In this document: positions 51,658-64,000 of the stretch, piece by piece
How the letters are laid out: the number at the start of each line of letters is the position of its first letter
Numbering within the stretch: the stretch's first letter is position 1
NCBI RefSeq assembly: GCF_040054535.1
Contig: NC_090788.1
Coordinates: 18,393,501-18,457,500 of the forward strand
Length of the DNA: 64,000 nucleotides
Origin: Antennarius striatus
Lineage: Eukaryota; Chordata; Actinopteri; Lophiiformes; Antennariidae
Reading direction: 5' to 3'
The notes under the pieces: generated by a model
Seen by the model: only the letters and a program-made list of their open reading frames with translations
Told to the model about the DNA's origin: nothing
The model's database searches: none
Program-made: the position numbers and the translations under genes

Positions 51658-51681
51658 TATGTCAACATACCAGCAGTACCA
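51658..51681 (+). pseudogene. Possible remnant of slc47a exon 5
   Basis: Follows TGTCTCCAG and precedes GTGTGT; encodes YVNIPAVP, similar to the exon 5 C-terminus (LYIMIFLPAVP) with a 9-nt deletion. Same strand as, and 1 kb after, the exon 4 remnant, in the right order. Too short to be convincing alone. Confidence 0.35.
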
Positions 51682-54600
51682 GTGTGTTTGTGAATGGGTG
51701 TTTTTTGCTGACAGTGTGTAGAAGCTAGAGGCCAGACTCCCATCCTTGTTGAGGTGAGACGAGGATTCTCTTGTTCTCAGTGCACGTATCTGACATTTGA
51801 TGAAAACCTGATGACAATTGCTAAAGTTAGATCAAACATTTATAAAATATAGTATTCACTTACTTATTTTCCAGGAACAAGCAAATCACACATTATCTTG
51901 TCCTGATGTGTCTTGATGCTAATCGTTTTTCATTACAAAAACATGATTACAGATTCATAATGTTTCTTCCAAAACAACTGACAGACCATTTCATAGAGAG
52001 TTGTCAGCAGGTTTCATTAACTGTTTCATCCTGTTAGGATTAAGTACTTGTTGTTTGCACTGCCTCTGCTTTCGATGTAAAAGATGTGGTTATTTCATGT
52101 AGGCAGACACCTCACCATCAGAGAACTGGATTCCAATGTGAAAGAATGAAGACCAGTCAATCCAGTTCCATTCTAGAAAAATTCCTCACTAACTGTCAGC
52201 ATGCGCAAAATATAATTCTGTGTCCGTCTGCAGTTTAATATGACTGAAAGTGCTTTACTCTCAGATCCATTCCACTTTCACGTTGAGAGAAGTAAAATTC
52301 AATTGAATTCCGTACCGCATTTTCATTGCTGCCTTGCAACCAGGCAGATTCTCGCATGGCACACATACACACAAAGCCCACCATTAACATTTGCTCGCGC
52401 TGATGCCCAGATACCAGGTACCTAACCTAAGGGGGATCACACACCGACACTACACAGATCATTTGGCAAAAAGAGAGCACAGAGTAGGAGTAAGGAGGAC
52501 GTGACAGGGGAGGGCTAAAGAAAGATGGCCAATAAGACTGAAAGATAGGGAGGAGAGAAAGAAAGGAATGAAATGAAGAGGAGAGGTAGAAGAGGAATGA
52601 GGGAAGTAAGCAAAACAAAAACAGAACAAGAGGAAAAATCAGTGAAGCTATGTCTTAAATTTTTTTCACTGCAGTGCTGCGACTACATTACAGATAGTGT
52701 GAATTTAAGCTCAAAATGTGGAGATGATGGACTTCAGGTCCTATACGATCACAGTGGTCCTCATTTATGAGTCATAAATGTGTCATCTGTTTTTCTTGTT
52801 CTTGCTTCTATCGGTTTAATAGATAAAGCACTCTCACTTTGGGAGTTATTATAAAGTCAGACAGTATTTTGGAAATTCTAAAAATGGACTTGACGTGACT
52901 CAAGCTGCCAATGAAAAACAAGTATAGAAAGCATAAATAAAGCAGTGTACAAGTCTTCTTTATTTAAAGATGTGAGGAGTAAAATGGAATACCATGAAAG
53001 ACACTGTCATAATGTACTGTATGTTCTCAATATTAAACATAGGCTTGCTGGCTCGCAATGTTAGAAATAACATGATTAAATGCTATTTTTAGGGGCTGTA
53101 GCACATCTGTGAATATGTCTTTCATTACCAGAGACAGAAAATAAGCTCTTTATCTGGAGGTTTATTTTTCTGTCCTTTGATCTGCATTGCCAAATTTGCT
53201 AATAATGAAGGTCTGTAGACACACACACACTGCACCGTGAATGGAGACATGTCAGACTGAGCAAATCAACCACCTGTTCTCACCGTGCCAGAGCAGATAA
53301 CTTGTTAGCTCAGGCTTCACAGTCAGAGCCTGCTAATGAACAAAGAGTTCATCCTGTTAACAGCCAGCAATTAACCACATATGATGTTCAAAGACAATAT
53401 ATTCTCCTTCTGGTGCAGACTCAGATGAGAAGATTCATACCCCACATGTCTGTTACTGTCCAAAGCTAGTTAGCGTAGCTTAGGACTAAGAAGAATGAAA
53501 GAACTGACTTAAAGGCTATACGGACATTTTAAGATCCCACAAATTTACATGTTTAATCTAAACTTTTAGACAGGTTTCTCAACCATCTTCATCTCAATGT
53601 CTTGAAGACCAGGATTCTGGTTGTAAACAGTGCCAGCTGTCATTCAGGATGCTGAAATAGAGCTGACCAACAGTTTCAGATACGTTGTAATGATGCTGAA
53701 CAAGAATCCACAAAGAGATACAGAATAAAAAGAATACAAGCTGTCTGTATTTTTAAAGAAGGCTGAAGTCTTTCAATATCTGTGGGTCTCTATTGTGCAT
53801 TTTTTGTTGTTTGAATTGAATTTTATGTACTGTATTTCCTTACCTGTTGCCAATGCCGTGGTCTTTGGAATGGTACACTTGGGTGGGGATGCTGCCACCA
53901 CTGGTTAAAATATTTTGGCCACTATTTAGAACTACTTGTAACTGGAGTAGTAGTGCATGTAAACATGCATTTCAGTGGGTGGTCAGTTCAAATTAGACAC
54001 GTGTCTTGTTTGATTTTTTTCCCCTTTGGCCACTACACCCACAATCCCCTGCTCTCTCTCCAAACTGACATCACTTATGGTTTGCAACAGTCACTTAAAA
54101 ACTTGCATATTAATGTTTTGTTATTCAACATGTAAATCAGGCTTGATTCATTGATGGTTGCGTTGTCATCGGAGCCTCAGTCTTGCTCATCAGTAAGACC
54201 TTGCTGCAGGCTCCACACAGAGACTGTAATCTCGGCCCTCTCACCTCCAGAGACTGCAATCAGTGGCACGCTGTGCCATCATTAATAAGTGACTGTGTAA
54301 AGACGCTGACTAGAACTTGTGATACAGTAGCTTAAAGAACTAATTAGGTTTTGACTGAGTTGCCATGTAGTTCAATATAACACACCTCGGATTCAGTTAA
54401 ACAATGGTCTCAGGTAAAAGTTACATTCTTAGTTATTTTTAGTACTAAACTAGATGGTATTGAGACAGTGAAGACCAGCTCCCCTATGAAATGTCCCCTG
54501 TGAAACTCACTTATCAATGAAGACAGCCTCACTTCAACCTTCCAGTGGCAATCCTCTTAACCGCCATAGGAGTCTGATGCCCTCTCCTGGTAGGAGAGGT

Positions 54601-55410
54601 GTAGGTGCAGCTCTTTCTCTAGTCTCATGATTTATACGCTTTTAATAATGAAGAGTGCATTATGGGCATGTAATTAATATTTGTCACTATCTAGATGGGG
54701 GTTGTTTTTTTTAAAGTGTTATCAACATCAGTCAATAAGTCTTGAGAAATCCTTCAAACACACATTGGCTGCAGGATGCATCTAAGTAATAAATGGTATT
54801 TATCATGCTGTAACATAAATCATTGGGCTTTAAATTCTAACTGTTGTCCCCTAGCAAGGTTGGTTTTATTTACTGAAATATATCAACTATGATGAAATGT
54901 TATGAAAGTCAGCTGTGGTGATGCTGTGACACCATGAACAGCAACAACACATAAAGTAACAAACTATGGAGGACATTCAACCTTATATATACAACAGGAG
55001 CCTCTAAAACTGTTTTTAAACCATGGTTAGAAAAAAAAAGGCTTTTGAATTCCAACTTGAACAAGTTTTAAAAATTCTTCTATTGCTTCTATGTTACTGG
55101 CCAGTGATATTATGCTCAAAGAATAGCTTGTGTTTAACAAATAACTTTTGTTCTAGAAAAAATAACTGAAGTTTTATAGCTGATCTTGTACTTAAATACA
55201 AGGAAGTTATTTGAGGACAGTAATGACGAAAAAACCTTTCAGCGCGATATGGGAATCAAGAGAAGAATGCTCGCAGCAGTCAAAACTACCGTGAAAGTCA
55301 ATCAGCCCTTGATGCCCCTGTGGTCTCCCTGCGGATGACTGTTGTTCCATTTGAGCATATCCGACTGAAACTTCGCTGTGAGGAGACCTCTACTCACCCT
55401 GACAGTTTTG
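51682..55410. other. Intergenic stretch
   Basis: Purine-rich + strand at about 52470-52640. I looked for further slc47a exon remnants here and found none I could defend (a CTTCAGGTC match near 52732 is too weak). No gene supported. Confidence 0.45.
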
Positions 55411-55416
55411 TTTATT
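55411..55416 (-). terminator. Poly(A) signal for slc47a
   Basis: AATAAA on the minus strand, 229 nt beyond the slc47a stop codon (55645-55647), the first such hexamer downstream. Confidence 0.55.
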
Positions 55417-55644
55417 TTTGCGTTCAGCTTTCTATGTAGTTGCACAGCAGCACAGTTGAGACATTTTTTCTTCTATGTCAGACAGTCCAGCAGCACATTT
55501 CAGGCTGTAGCCTCACAAAGTAAAAAAAACAACCACAAAACTAATCTGTCGACAGGAATTCAATATTTTTCCCCCAAACAGATCTAAATGATTCATTTTC
55601 AGAGAACAAACATGGAATGTCTACATTCAGAGGACAATCCCAGT

Positions 55645-58600
55645 TCAAATGCTTGGCTCAGGTGTGGAGTCATTTGCCCATGCCAGGGTAAAGTTGGTTC
55701 CGTTCCGGGGTGCGGGGTCCGGTATGGGAAACCAGATGTTAAAAAAGATACCTACAGCCAAAATGAGAATTGAAACCAAGAAGGTGATTCCCCGACGCAA
55801 AACCAGCTGAGTGACAGATAATGGCACTTGAGTTTTAGCGCATGTATTTTTGCTTTGTCCATCGCCACCCTCAGCGGTTACTGCAGTTGCGCTGCTGCTC
55901 TCCGTCACGTGACCAACTTGTTGCTCCTGATCCTGGGTGTCCACTGGAAGGTAGCCGTCTGCTTTGGCATCTTCTTCAACGTCCAATTGGGCTTTTAGGG
56001 TGCGAGGATGCTGCCGTCAAACAAAATGTGAGTAACTACGTAATAATAACACCAAAATGAACCAACTGATTACAAAGCTCAAAGGTGCAATCTGTAAAAT
56101 AATGTTCCTTAAGGTTATGGCCTTACAGTATTTTACAAGTTGCCCCTTTAACATGACACACTGCGGCCTTACTCTGTTACGGCAGTCAGAGATGTCAGGC
56201 ACCATTTCTTCATTCAGGACCACACCAATGGGACGGTTTGGTGTCGCCAGAATCTTCTTTTTAGTTCGCAATTCAGCCTGAAAACATGTTAATACCCAGT
56301 TAATAATACACCTAAAAATAATATGGATAAAAACAGTTACCTGCCAACTAATTTTAAAAAAAAGAAACGTCTTTTCACCTGATCTCCACTTTTCTTCGAC
56401 AAGGAATTCAGTATAAAAAAATTCTGTTTTTTCAGAATGAATTGAAATAGATGATTAAGAATGCTATACAAAAGTAAAATAATGCAGCCATGACAAAATA
56501 AAATTTGATTTATTTTTGCTTGAAAGCTTGTGGAAGGACTGAAACCAAAAAAATGGCTGCCAAAAAAAATCCCCTAATACCAGATTTCATGATCGTTTCA
56601 TCAATTTTCTTTTTGTAAAAATGTTTGAACTGCATGCGCAGGTCACAGAATGAAAGGAACACCCTACCTTGTGTGTGACTTTCTTCCAGTTGAGTTTGTA
56701 GATGATGAGAAGAAACAATACTGTCTCAAAGATGTTGCAAGTGAGGAGACTGAGCCACAAACCTGATAAGGAATGCAAAAAAAAACAAACCCATTGTATC
56801 TTTAAAAAGATTTTCTGTGTAGTCAATGTAGACACAAATGTAGAGAAATAAATTATGCCCATAATACTTGTTACAAAAACACCAAGTACACACCAAAGCT
56901 TGTATATGATGTAATAGCAGCTTTAGCAGCGATAACATATTACAATGGCCGCCATTTCATGTAAGATCACAGGAGTGGCAGGTTCCCAATTTTCATGAAT
57001 TAAATTGTTTGCAGATAAAAACAGATATTGAACTGTATGAAAGCATTACCTAATATTCTGAGCTGGGCTTTGAACATGAGAGCGATTCCCATTGGCAAGC
57101 ACATGCAGTAGTACGCCACCAGGTTGGAAATTGCTGCAAGTTTCTGCATCCCAGCTCCAATGAGAAGCCCTGTGCAGGCACACTGGGAACAAAAAAAAAA
57201 AGTTAGAAAATGTGAAACTTTTTTCAAGACAAGAAAAAAAACATGGCACGAGCATTCATTCTGTTGCGTACTATCATACCAGAAGTGATTCGAAGAATTG
57301 TAAAAATATGTAGACTGTGAGGTTCTCTGAGACAATCCCCACAATCTCTCTGCAAACAGGAGAGAAGGTCAGCAAAGAGTTGCATTAAATTGAATAGGGA
57401 TTCATCTGTGTTAGTCAGTTACTCACTCATCAGAGGTAAATACGTATCCAACAATAGACTTAAAGCAAGCGATGTTAACACCCTGGAACACAGCAAGCAC
57501 TCCTAAAGGGAACAGAGCAGTGGAAAACACTAGAGAAAATCCCTTGCATTTTCAGTTCCATCCAGTATCATGTAAATATCAAACATATTCTAAATCAAAG
57601 TCTATATAAGCTAAAAGTCAAGAATATTAAACATTGATACAATAATGACAAAAAATATACTTGATATTTATTTGAGCATAATTGTAAAACTTCAAAATAC
57701 AAAAAATGTCAAGCTGGCTAAATGAAAAAAAAGGCGACAAATTGAAAAAAATTAATATAACACATTTAACAAATTGATTAATATCAATACTTTGAAACCT
57801 ATTAAATTTCACTGGATATACTGTATTAGTAGACATCAAAACACTTTAAATTACTTTAATGTTATATTCATGTGTTTACAAACTGTAAGTTATTATGCAG
57901 TAGTATTTAGTAGCAGGTCAATTATTATGTGTTTTCGTACCTGCTAGAACCAGAGCCACTTTGAAAGTGACTATTGCCCCGGCAGTGTTTCCGGCCCCCA
58001 GAGCATTCCCAACACGCACAGAGGTTGCAACATGAATACCTAGAGGGAACTGAAAGGGCCTGTTATTGCTGTGTGTAGGTTAGCAGTCTTTTCTAAAAAC
58101 ATACTTAAAAGATCATTATTGATTATTATTGATTATTGATTATTGATGTCATGTTTGGGTGGGAAATACAGCAGAAGAGTCAGGAGTAACTTGCTTAGCA
58201 TAACAACTGGAAGTAAATAGTTATGTGGTATTTCCAAAGTTTAAAACTAAACGTGTCAAGATCTGTAACACTTAATTATTTATTAGATTAGATAAGTAAA
58301 CAGGGCCAATCTGTATCTAAATGTTCAAATGAACACACTGGGTGATCCATACCATGAATACTATGGCTGCTATTTCCGTCATCACGTGCTGGGCACCGAG
58401 ATCCACTTCACCAAGCATACCTGATGAAAGTAATTTTCAGACATTACAGATCTTTCCCAACATGCAACTTCATCAAGAACTTTGCATAAATGTTCAAACC
58501 GTGAACACGACATACTGATGGTTTGTTGCTTTGACAGGTCAAACAAATGAGAGAGGGAATATTTACTCATCCAGATTTTTAAAGCTATATCTTTACAAGG

Positions 58601-58653
58601 TTTTACGTGATCCTTCAAAATCTTTGTGCGTGTGTGTGTGTGTGTATGTGTGT

Positions 58654-58698
<45 letters not shown>

Positions 58699-61513
58699 AA
58701 CACTGACCAGCGAAAAAGCCTCCAATTTCCCACGCCCACCATTCAAAGCAGACCATGAGAAGACTGGGAAGAGCCAGCCTCATATAAGAGCCCCACTCCT
58801 GCAAACATTCAATGGACCAGCCTGCACAGAGTTTCATACAGAACCGTCATGGTGACAACAAATCTGTCCTGCAGAAGGCAACATTTTTCAAAAGTGCTCA
58901 TTTAATCAAACAGTACTTTATGCCATCTTATTGAATAACTGACCTCCCCATGTCTGCACATGAAGCTTCTTCCACTTGATGTAGCCAAACAACAGGAGAC
59001 AGACAGTGATCTGGGAGAGGCTGTTGGCAATCGCTGATCCACTGCAGACAGACATGATTTCACATTTTACTTTGGAGGATGGTTTGCAATGATTGTGGCG
59101 CCATCACTCTCTATGTAAGATGGGAAGGAACACACGTAGAAGGGTTCAAAAGACGTGATTTGAGCACACCTGATGTCTAAGGCTCTGAGAAGAAGAGGCA
59201 AGGAGGATTTCATGCTCGGTATCTAATAAAGGGACAGATCTGACCCGACCACTGAAACCCAATTGGTTTTAAGTCGACTGCCTGTAGACTCAAATATTTG
59301 TCCAGCTGGACCAGGCTCTTTTTTCAACTGTCCTCCTTTCTTTCTCTGTTCTACACTGCATCCTCTGCTCTAAAATGCAAAAATAATAAACATCACTGTT
59401 CTCCTGGCACTTTAAAGAAAAACAGCATGTAAATCTTGGGCAGTTTAAATTGTTGAATGAGTTTTCTCGTTTCTCTCAATCCGTTCCAAACTTGCGGCTA
59501 TTAACAATACTATCCAGCTTGAACTGCAGTGAAAAGGGAGTGCTTCCGATGGCTGACTAGTATATTGTGATGGTGACACTTGAGGCTCAATTCCATTTGT
59601 AAGTAAAGTCAGTCAAAAATGACGCACTTACACGACTCCGAACTCGAGGCTGAAGATTAAGACGTAATTCACAACAATGTTCAAAATATTTGCTGCTAGA
59701 GCTGTATACATCTGAGGCAGAATGATCCCCTGAAGGACACAAGAAGTTGACAATTAGAAATCAAATAGGTCACATACATCTTATTTATAATGGTTCTTTA
59801 AAAACAAGAAAATGCTATGCAGTACTCTTGAATATTGTACTGAGATCAAAAGTGTCAGTAGGCAGTACTTGCAGAGTGGTGATGCAGAAATGCTGTAAAT
59901 GTAAGCACTATTTTTTGCAAGTATTATTTTTAGCCTTTTTGCTGTTACAGTTAATTCTGGGGGAGGCAAAGTTCACAGTCATCCATCCAATAATGAGGGA
60001 CATTTTACTCATAATCAAAATTTCATTGGTGCACTACATGAAACTCAGATTGGGAACATGATTATCAATGTAAAAGTTTGCGCTAATAGGTTTGGCTGCA
60101 AGGAGAAGCCTACTTGTTTCCTTCTGTTCACTTACTTGGTTTTGTAAATAAGTGACTTGCAGATTGTGCAGGAACATGGCCTGTTTCAGAAAAAGGAAAG
60201 TAGATTTAGTATTTTTAATCCAAGTGGAGTGAGCACATGGCAGAGAGAGAGAGTTATATTACTCGTCTTGTTTCTGAATCAATATCATTTGCAGACTGTA
60301 ATTCTAAGTGTGGAAAAAGCACGAACTATAGGCATTCATTGTTTTCCTGCTGCATGAATTGATACATGGTACAATCAATATTAAAATAGGTGTCAATCAT
60401 TTTAGTCCCATGGGAGACTATCCAACCATCCATCCATCCATCCATTTTTTTCCTAGGTGAGACGATCACAATCATCTCGTCCGCAGCTGCTCATCCGCCT
60501 TGCGGGGTACGCCCAAGATAAGACGCCACCTCATCACAGACCTTATTATAATACATTTAGACTCTGGATAGTGTTTCAGTTGAATATACTTACTGGAACA
60601 GCTGGTAGAAATATCATTATGTACAGGTGGGCGATTCTAAGCGGTTGGCAAACAGAGAAAAATTAATATGAATATGTGAAACTTTCTGTCAACTATGTCC
60701 TTTTTTTTTTACAGTTCAACATGTTCACATTCCTCCCGTGTCATTCCTATAATAAATAAAATAGTACATATCTGTCTAAAATGCATAAATGAAACAAAGC
60801 TGAATTTAAGCATACCCACCCTACAACACTAGTTACTTTAGAATAATTTCATCAAGAAAATACAAAATGAAAGTAACAACCGTCACTTAAGGTTATGTCT
60901 TGAACAACCTAGTAGCAATTCAATGGAACATCAATATTATGTAGACACTGATTTGTACATGCAGAATAGAAACGTACCTGAATAGCGTCTAATGTGTTAA
61001 TGTATAATGATTGTACCTTGCCACCTCATCCTCTTGTTGCAAGAGGCGCAGTAAGTGGTACGAGTTGATGAGGAGAGCCCAACAAGGGATACAAAACAGA
61101 AGGAGGATCAATGAACTCCTTTGGAGGATCACTCCCACATATTTCAGGTTCTTGCTTCCATATGTCTGGAAAACACAAATGATGCGTTTGACAATTGTCT
61201 GACCCAATGGGTCAGAATCTGAAAATTTAACACGGGTGCATACAGAAGGCACAGGTTTGAGGTTTGAGCACCTGAGAAATGAGTGTGTCACAAGCCAGTG
61301 CAAGGCCAAATCCTGTTGCAGATGTGGTCACGTTAATGATCTGAGCGATGGAGAAACAAACAAAAGAAAGTCAGAGGAAGAAAATGCAACCAAGACCACA
61401 GTTATAAAATGTTATTAATGGAATATAGTCCTGTAACAATGAATAATGGATACTGGATAACAGCCAACCATTTAGATGTAGTGGATCTTGATTTGTATAT
61501 ACCTCCAAGCAAG

Positions 61514-61550
<37 letters not shown>

Positions 61551-63090
61551 TGACATCATCACCATGCCTCTTTAACCAGATCCGCACCGAATTTTAACGT
61601 TCTCTATTCTGGCCTAAGACCCATGCTCCCATGTTGTTCAGTTTTTACTTAAGAAGCAAGCAACAAATGGACACAGAAAATATTTCTTTGGAAGTAATGT
61701 AAAAAAAATAGATTTGGAGGAAGTGTGAGTCAGTAACTTAATAATATGTCTGCTAAGGACTTGAAAAGTTTATGTTATGGCTGAGGCATAAATGCCATAT
61801 AGACTACCGGTTCCTGATCAGCAGTGCAAAGACAAGGTAACAGGTGGCTACCCACCACCTTTGTAGGGTTTGAATAATAACAGAAATATGAAATTGCAGA
61901 AGTAAAGACAGTAGAATCAGTAATTTAATGTGTCAAAGAGTCACATGTAAAAAAAGATGAAAACTTAAATAAACAAATGAACAAATTTTTTAAAAATGCT
62001 TTCATACAGATGCTTTGAGACGTAACAACATACTGTGCTATGTGGAATGCGTGGAACTGCTGTGTATGGAACACCTGTCTTCATTTTGTATTAAAATAGA
62101 AAGTGCAAAAGATCTGAGTAACCCTGTCCTAATATGACTTTATTCAAAATGCAATGTAATCAGCCATGAGGTGAGCGATGCAGTGATTGTCTTTACAAGC
62201 ATGACATAACATTTTATGACTCAAGATACTGACGGTCTGTGACAATCAGAGAGGGATATTTAATCGCGGTATTAAAGACTGTGAGTAAAGGAGAAAGGAA
62301 GCTTTTGCAGCATTAGAAGCAGTCTGGAAAGTATAAAGAGAAACAACATTTTGAAGATGTATCAAAGTTGCATTACTGCAGCAGGTAAAATCATTCAATT
62401 TTTGAAGGAGCGAACAGTACCGCTGAGGCCAGCGCATAGCCGGCCAGTTCTGTATTGCCAATGTGACCACTGAATATGGTGATAGCCAACGGCAGAAGAA
62501 AGAACAGGATCCGAGACAACAGCTGTAGAAACAAACACAAAGATTTGACCGATATCCAAAAAAACCTTCAGTGATCAGCTGAAAATGACGCTGCAAAATA
62601 ATACTATGAAATGTGTTCAGACAGCTTTGGTGAAATGGTTTTGTGTTGTGAATACACTCAACACAGATTGGTTCATATTCACATAAAATGCATGTGTTAT
62701 TTTATGTCATTTTGCATTTAGGAATAGCAAATATGCATTGCCAGGCTTTATTCTAAAATAGTGTGCATTCAAAAAACTTTTAAAATGCAGCAATCAAGTA
62801 CATTACAGTTGTAGCATCTCATAAATCACACAACAATCCCCCCCCCCCTACCGGTACTTCAACTTTCCCCTACTCACCAATGGTCCTGAGAGCCGTAAGA
62901 GATGGTAAAGTTCCTCTCTGTAGACCAGCGGCAGCCAGCGTTTAATGCAAGAACACCAGAACAGTTTGGAACTGCCCGCTCCCACCGCCTCTTCTGTCTC
63001 AATGCCCGCTGTCTTGGCAACAGAAACTCCATTAACAGGTTCTGCACCCAGAGATGGGTGTACAGAATCCTGAGAACCCAGCCTATCCAT
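55645..63090 (-). CDS. slc47a1-like: MATE-family cation/H+ antiporter (SLC47A)
   Basis: 17 coding exons, all with AG/GT borders: 63090-62878, 62522-62421, 61340-61272, 61165-61017, 60636-60594, 60180-60136, 59729-59632, 59041-58944, 58821-58708, 58420-58353, 58049-57941, 57502-57427, 57349-57280, 57182-57050, 56762-56668, 56277-56173, 56010-55645. Total 1953 nt, one frame, 650 aa (human MATE1 is 570). Exports organic cations across the plasma membrane in exchange for protons. Hallmarks: GFGLALACDTLISQTYG (exons 3-4), VGVILQR, MVCFEWWAWEIGGF (exon 9), VRVGNALGAG (exon 11), CACTGLLIGAGMQK (exon 14), LNWKK (exon 15). Glutamates E299, E304, E326 and E415 align with human MATE1 E273, E278, E300 and E389 at a constant offset of 26. 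Exon 17 adds a hydrophilic loop, the conserved QLVLRRG before a thirteenth membrane helix (about 604-625), and a short tail with sequons N632, N635 and N642. The extra length is mainly at the N-terminus and before helix 13. Exact paralogue (a1/a2/other) not decided. Confidence 0.93.
58626..58694. repeat. (GT)n in slc47a intron 9
   Basis: About 69 bp of GT with two GTAT interruptions, ending 14 bp from the exon 9 donor (58708). Confidence 0.9.
60420..60535. repeat. CATC-tailed fish repeat fragment in intron
   Basis: Four to five CATC units followed by a degenerate GTCCGCAGCTGCTCATCCGC..GCGGGGTACGCCC block, an eroded copy of the fish repeat at 31.78 kb, within slc47a intron 5. Confidence 0.5.
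61512..61549. repeat. (AAT)n in slc47a intron 2
   Basis: About twelve AAT units between exons 2 and 3. Confidence 0.9.
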
Positions 63091-63439
63091 TCAACCACAG
63101 AAAAAGAAGAGAGAAGGGAGGGTGAAGGGAGAAAAGCTTAGTGGGGAAAGAAAGAGAGGGATTGGTGAAGGAGAGAATAAGGCTATAGCCCCTGGGGGCA
63201 GTAAGTATCTGTCTTCAGAATTACAGCACATGCCCCTTTTCAAAGTTACTGATAAAGTATAGTGTCTCAGAGGAAGGTCTACATGACCGAATGAACACGG
63301 GGCAGGACCAAAACAGCAAAGTACAAAAGATTGTTTTGTAGATACAAGGGTCAATAAGGATAGATGATTGCCTCTTGGTGGGGAGGGAATACCGAATACG
63401 CTGTATGTAAAGGTCCTTCGAACATGTTTTACTATTGTG

Positions 63440-63491
<52 letters not shown>

Positions 63492-63779
63492 CTGGATGAT
63501 CTTACAGCGCTCAGTAGTAATCTGATGAGGAATGTCTGTTTGTATGGTCTACACAAACAGCGCCGATGGCATAAACTCTGAAGGCTCGGATTATTGCTGA
63601 CGTGGCAGCCATGCTTTTTGGGTTCGTGTTTTCACTCTTATCTGATTGTCGGGTCACTTCGACCTCAGACTTAAACTTAGAGGCTGCCCCCCAATGTAAT
63701 AAAAGTCCAATAAACGGAAACATGCATACTTTTCCATGCTTTCTAAAATAAACAGTTATCACACATCTGCGTAGTCAGT
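63091..63779 (-). other. Upstream region of slc47a
   Basis: Contains a (GT)n at 63442-63490. No TATA box or clear upstream exon was identified, so the transcription start is unknown. The open frame at 63511-63762 has no recognisable features. Confidence 0.4.
63442..63490. repeat. (GT)n microsatellite
   Basis: Pure GT for about 49 bp. Confidence 0.95.
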
Positions 63780-64000
63780 CAGTCTCTAACCCACTTAATC
63801 CACTAACGCAGGGGGAGCCGGTGCCTATTCCGGCAGTCTCAGGGTGTGAGGCGGGGGACACTCCGGGCACGACGCCAGTGTACCACATAGTGACAATCAT
63901 TCACACACACAGTCACTCCTACGGTGAATTTGGTACAATCAACCTGAGGTGATTGGAGGTGGGAGGAAGCCGGAGAGAACCCACGCAGACACGGGGACAG
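63780..64000 (-). mobile_element. tRNA-derived SINE, cut by window edge
   Basis: Third copy of the SINE family at 34.57 and 31.94 kb, minus orientation (CCACTAACGCAGGGGGAGCC, GGGCACGACGCCAGTGTACC, CGCAGACACGGGGACAG). The promoter half with A and B boxes lies beyond position 64000. Confidence 0.75.

Noticed and set aside
52732..52760. Possible slc47a exon 6 remnant (GLQVLY)
   Set aside because: Only a few residues match and no splice-like borders are present.

Overview
The window is vertebrate nuclear DNA, most likely from a teleost fish and probably a percomorph. The evidence is split genes with GT..AG introns, abundant (CA)n/(GT)n microsatellites, and fish-type dispersed repeats: tRNA-derived SINEs, TA-flanked inverted-repeat elements, (CATC)n-tailed repeats and a LINE reverse-transcriptase fragment. 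A fish-type VGF precursor fits. There is no bacterial-style gene organisation; most of the 64 kb is intergenic or intronic.

Two genes are well supported, both on the minus strand. (1) vgf, the neurosecretory VGF precursor: one coding exon at 15525-17549 (674 aa), a 3' splice site just upstream of the ATG, and a putative promoter near 19.9-20.0 kb with a perfect CRE, an E-box and a TATA box. (2) An slc47a (MATE-family multidrug and toxin extrusion) gene: 17 coding exons between 63090 and 55645 whose predicted splices keep one frame and give 650 aa.

A third, weaker locus lies at 3.5-6.25 kb on the minus strand. Three exon-like blocks there (6245-6168, 6033-5880, 3766-3515) would encode an acidic, proline-rich protein ending in a CxxC..H zinc-finger-like motif that I do not recognise. 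At 50.56-50.71 kb on the plus strand is a decayed, frameshifted copy of slc47a exon 4, followed by a possible exon 5 remnant at 51.66 kb. This suggests a dead slc47a paralogue pointing toward the live gene.

Layout: 0-0.7 kb, AT-rich DNA with a short interstitial telomere-like tract and a long (CA)n. 2.8-6.3 kb, the tentative zinc-finger locus. 7.1-7.7 kb, a Tigger/pogo-like element. 10.2-10.45 kb, a SINE. 13.9-20 kb, vgf. 20-31 kb, intergenic, with a strong hairpin at 20.4 kb and a repeated segment at 24.4 and 29.9 kb. 31.6-33.05 kb, a nest of repeats. 34.1-34.9 kb, an inverted-repeat element and a SINE with an intact target-site duplication. 44.3-44.85 kb, twin inverted-repeat elements. 46.3-47.35 kb, a C-rich, G-poor tract. 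50.5-51.7 kb, the slc47a remnant. 55.4-63.1 kb, slc47a. 63.8-64 kb, a SINE cut by the window edge.

vgf (regulated neuropeptide secretion) and slc47a (plasma-membrane cation/H+ antiport) have no evident functional link; they are simply neighbours. I found no CRISPR array, structural RNA gene or unfamiliar multi-gene system. The items most worth following up are the unrecognised zinc-finger locus, the dead slc47a copy and the fish-specific features of VGF.
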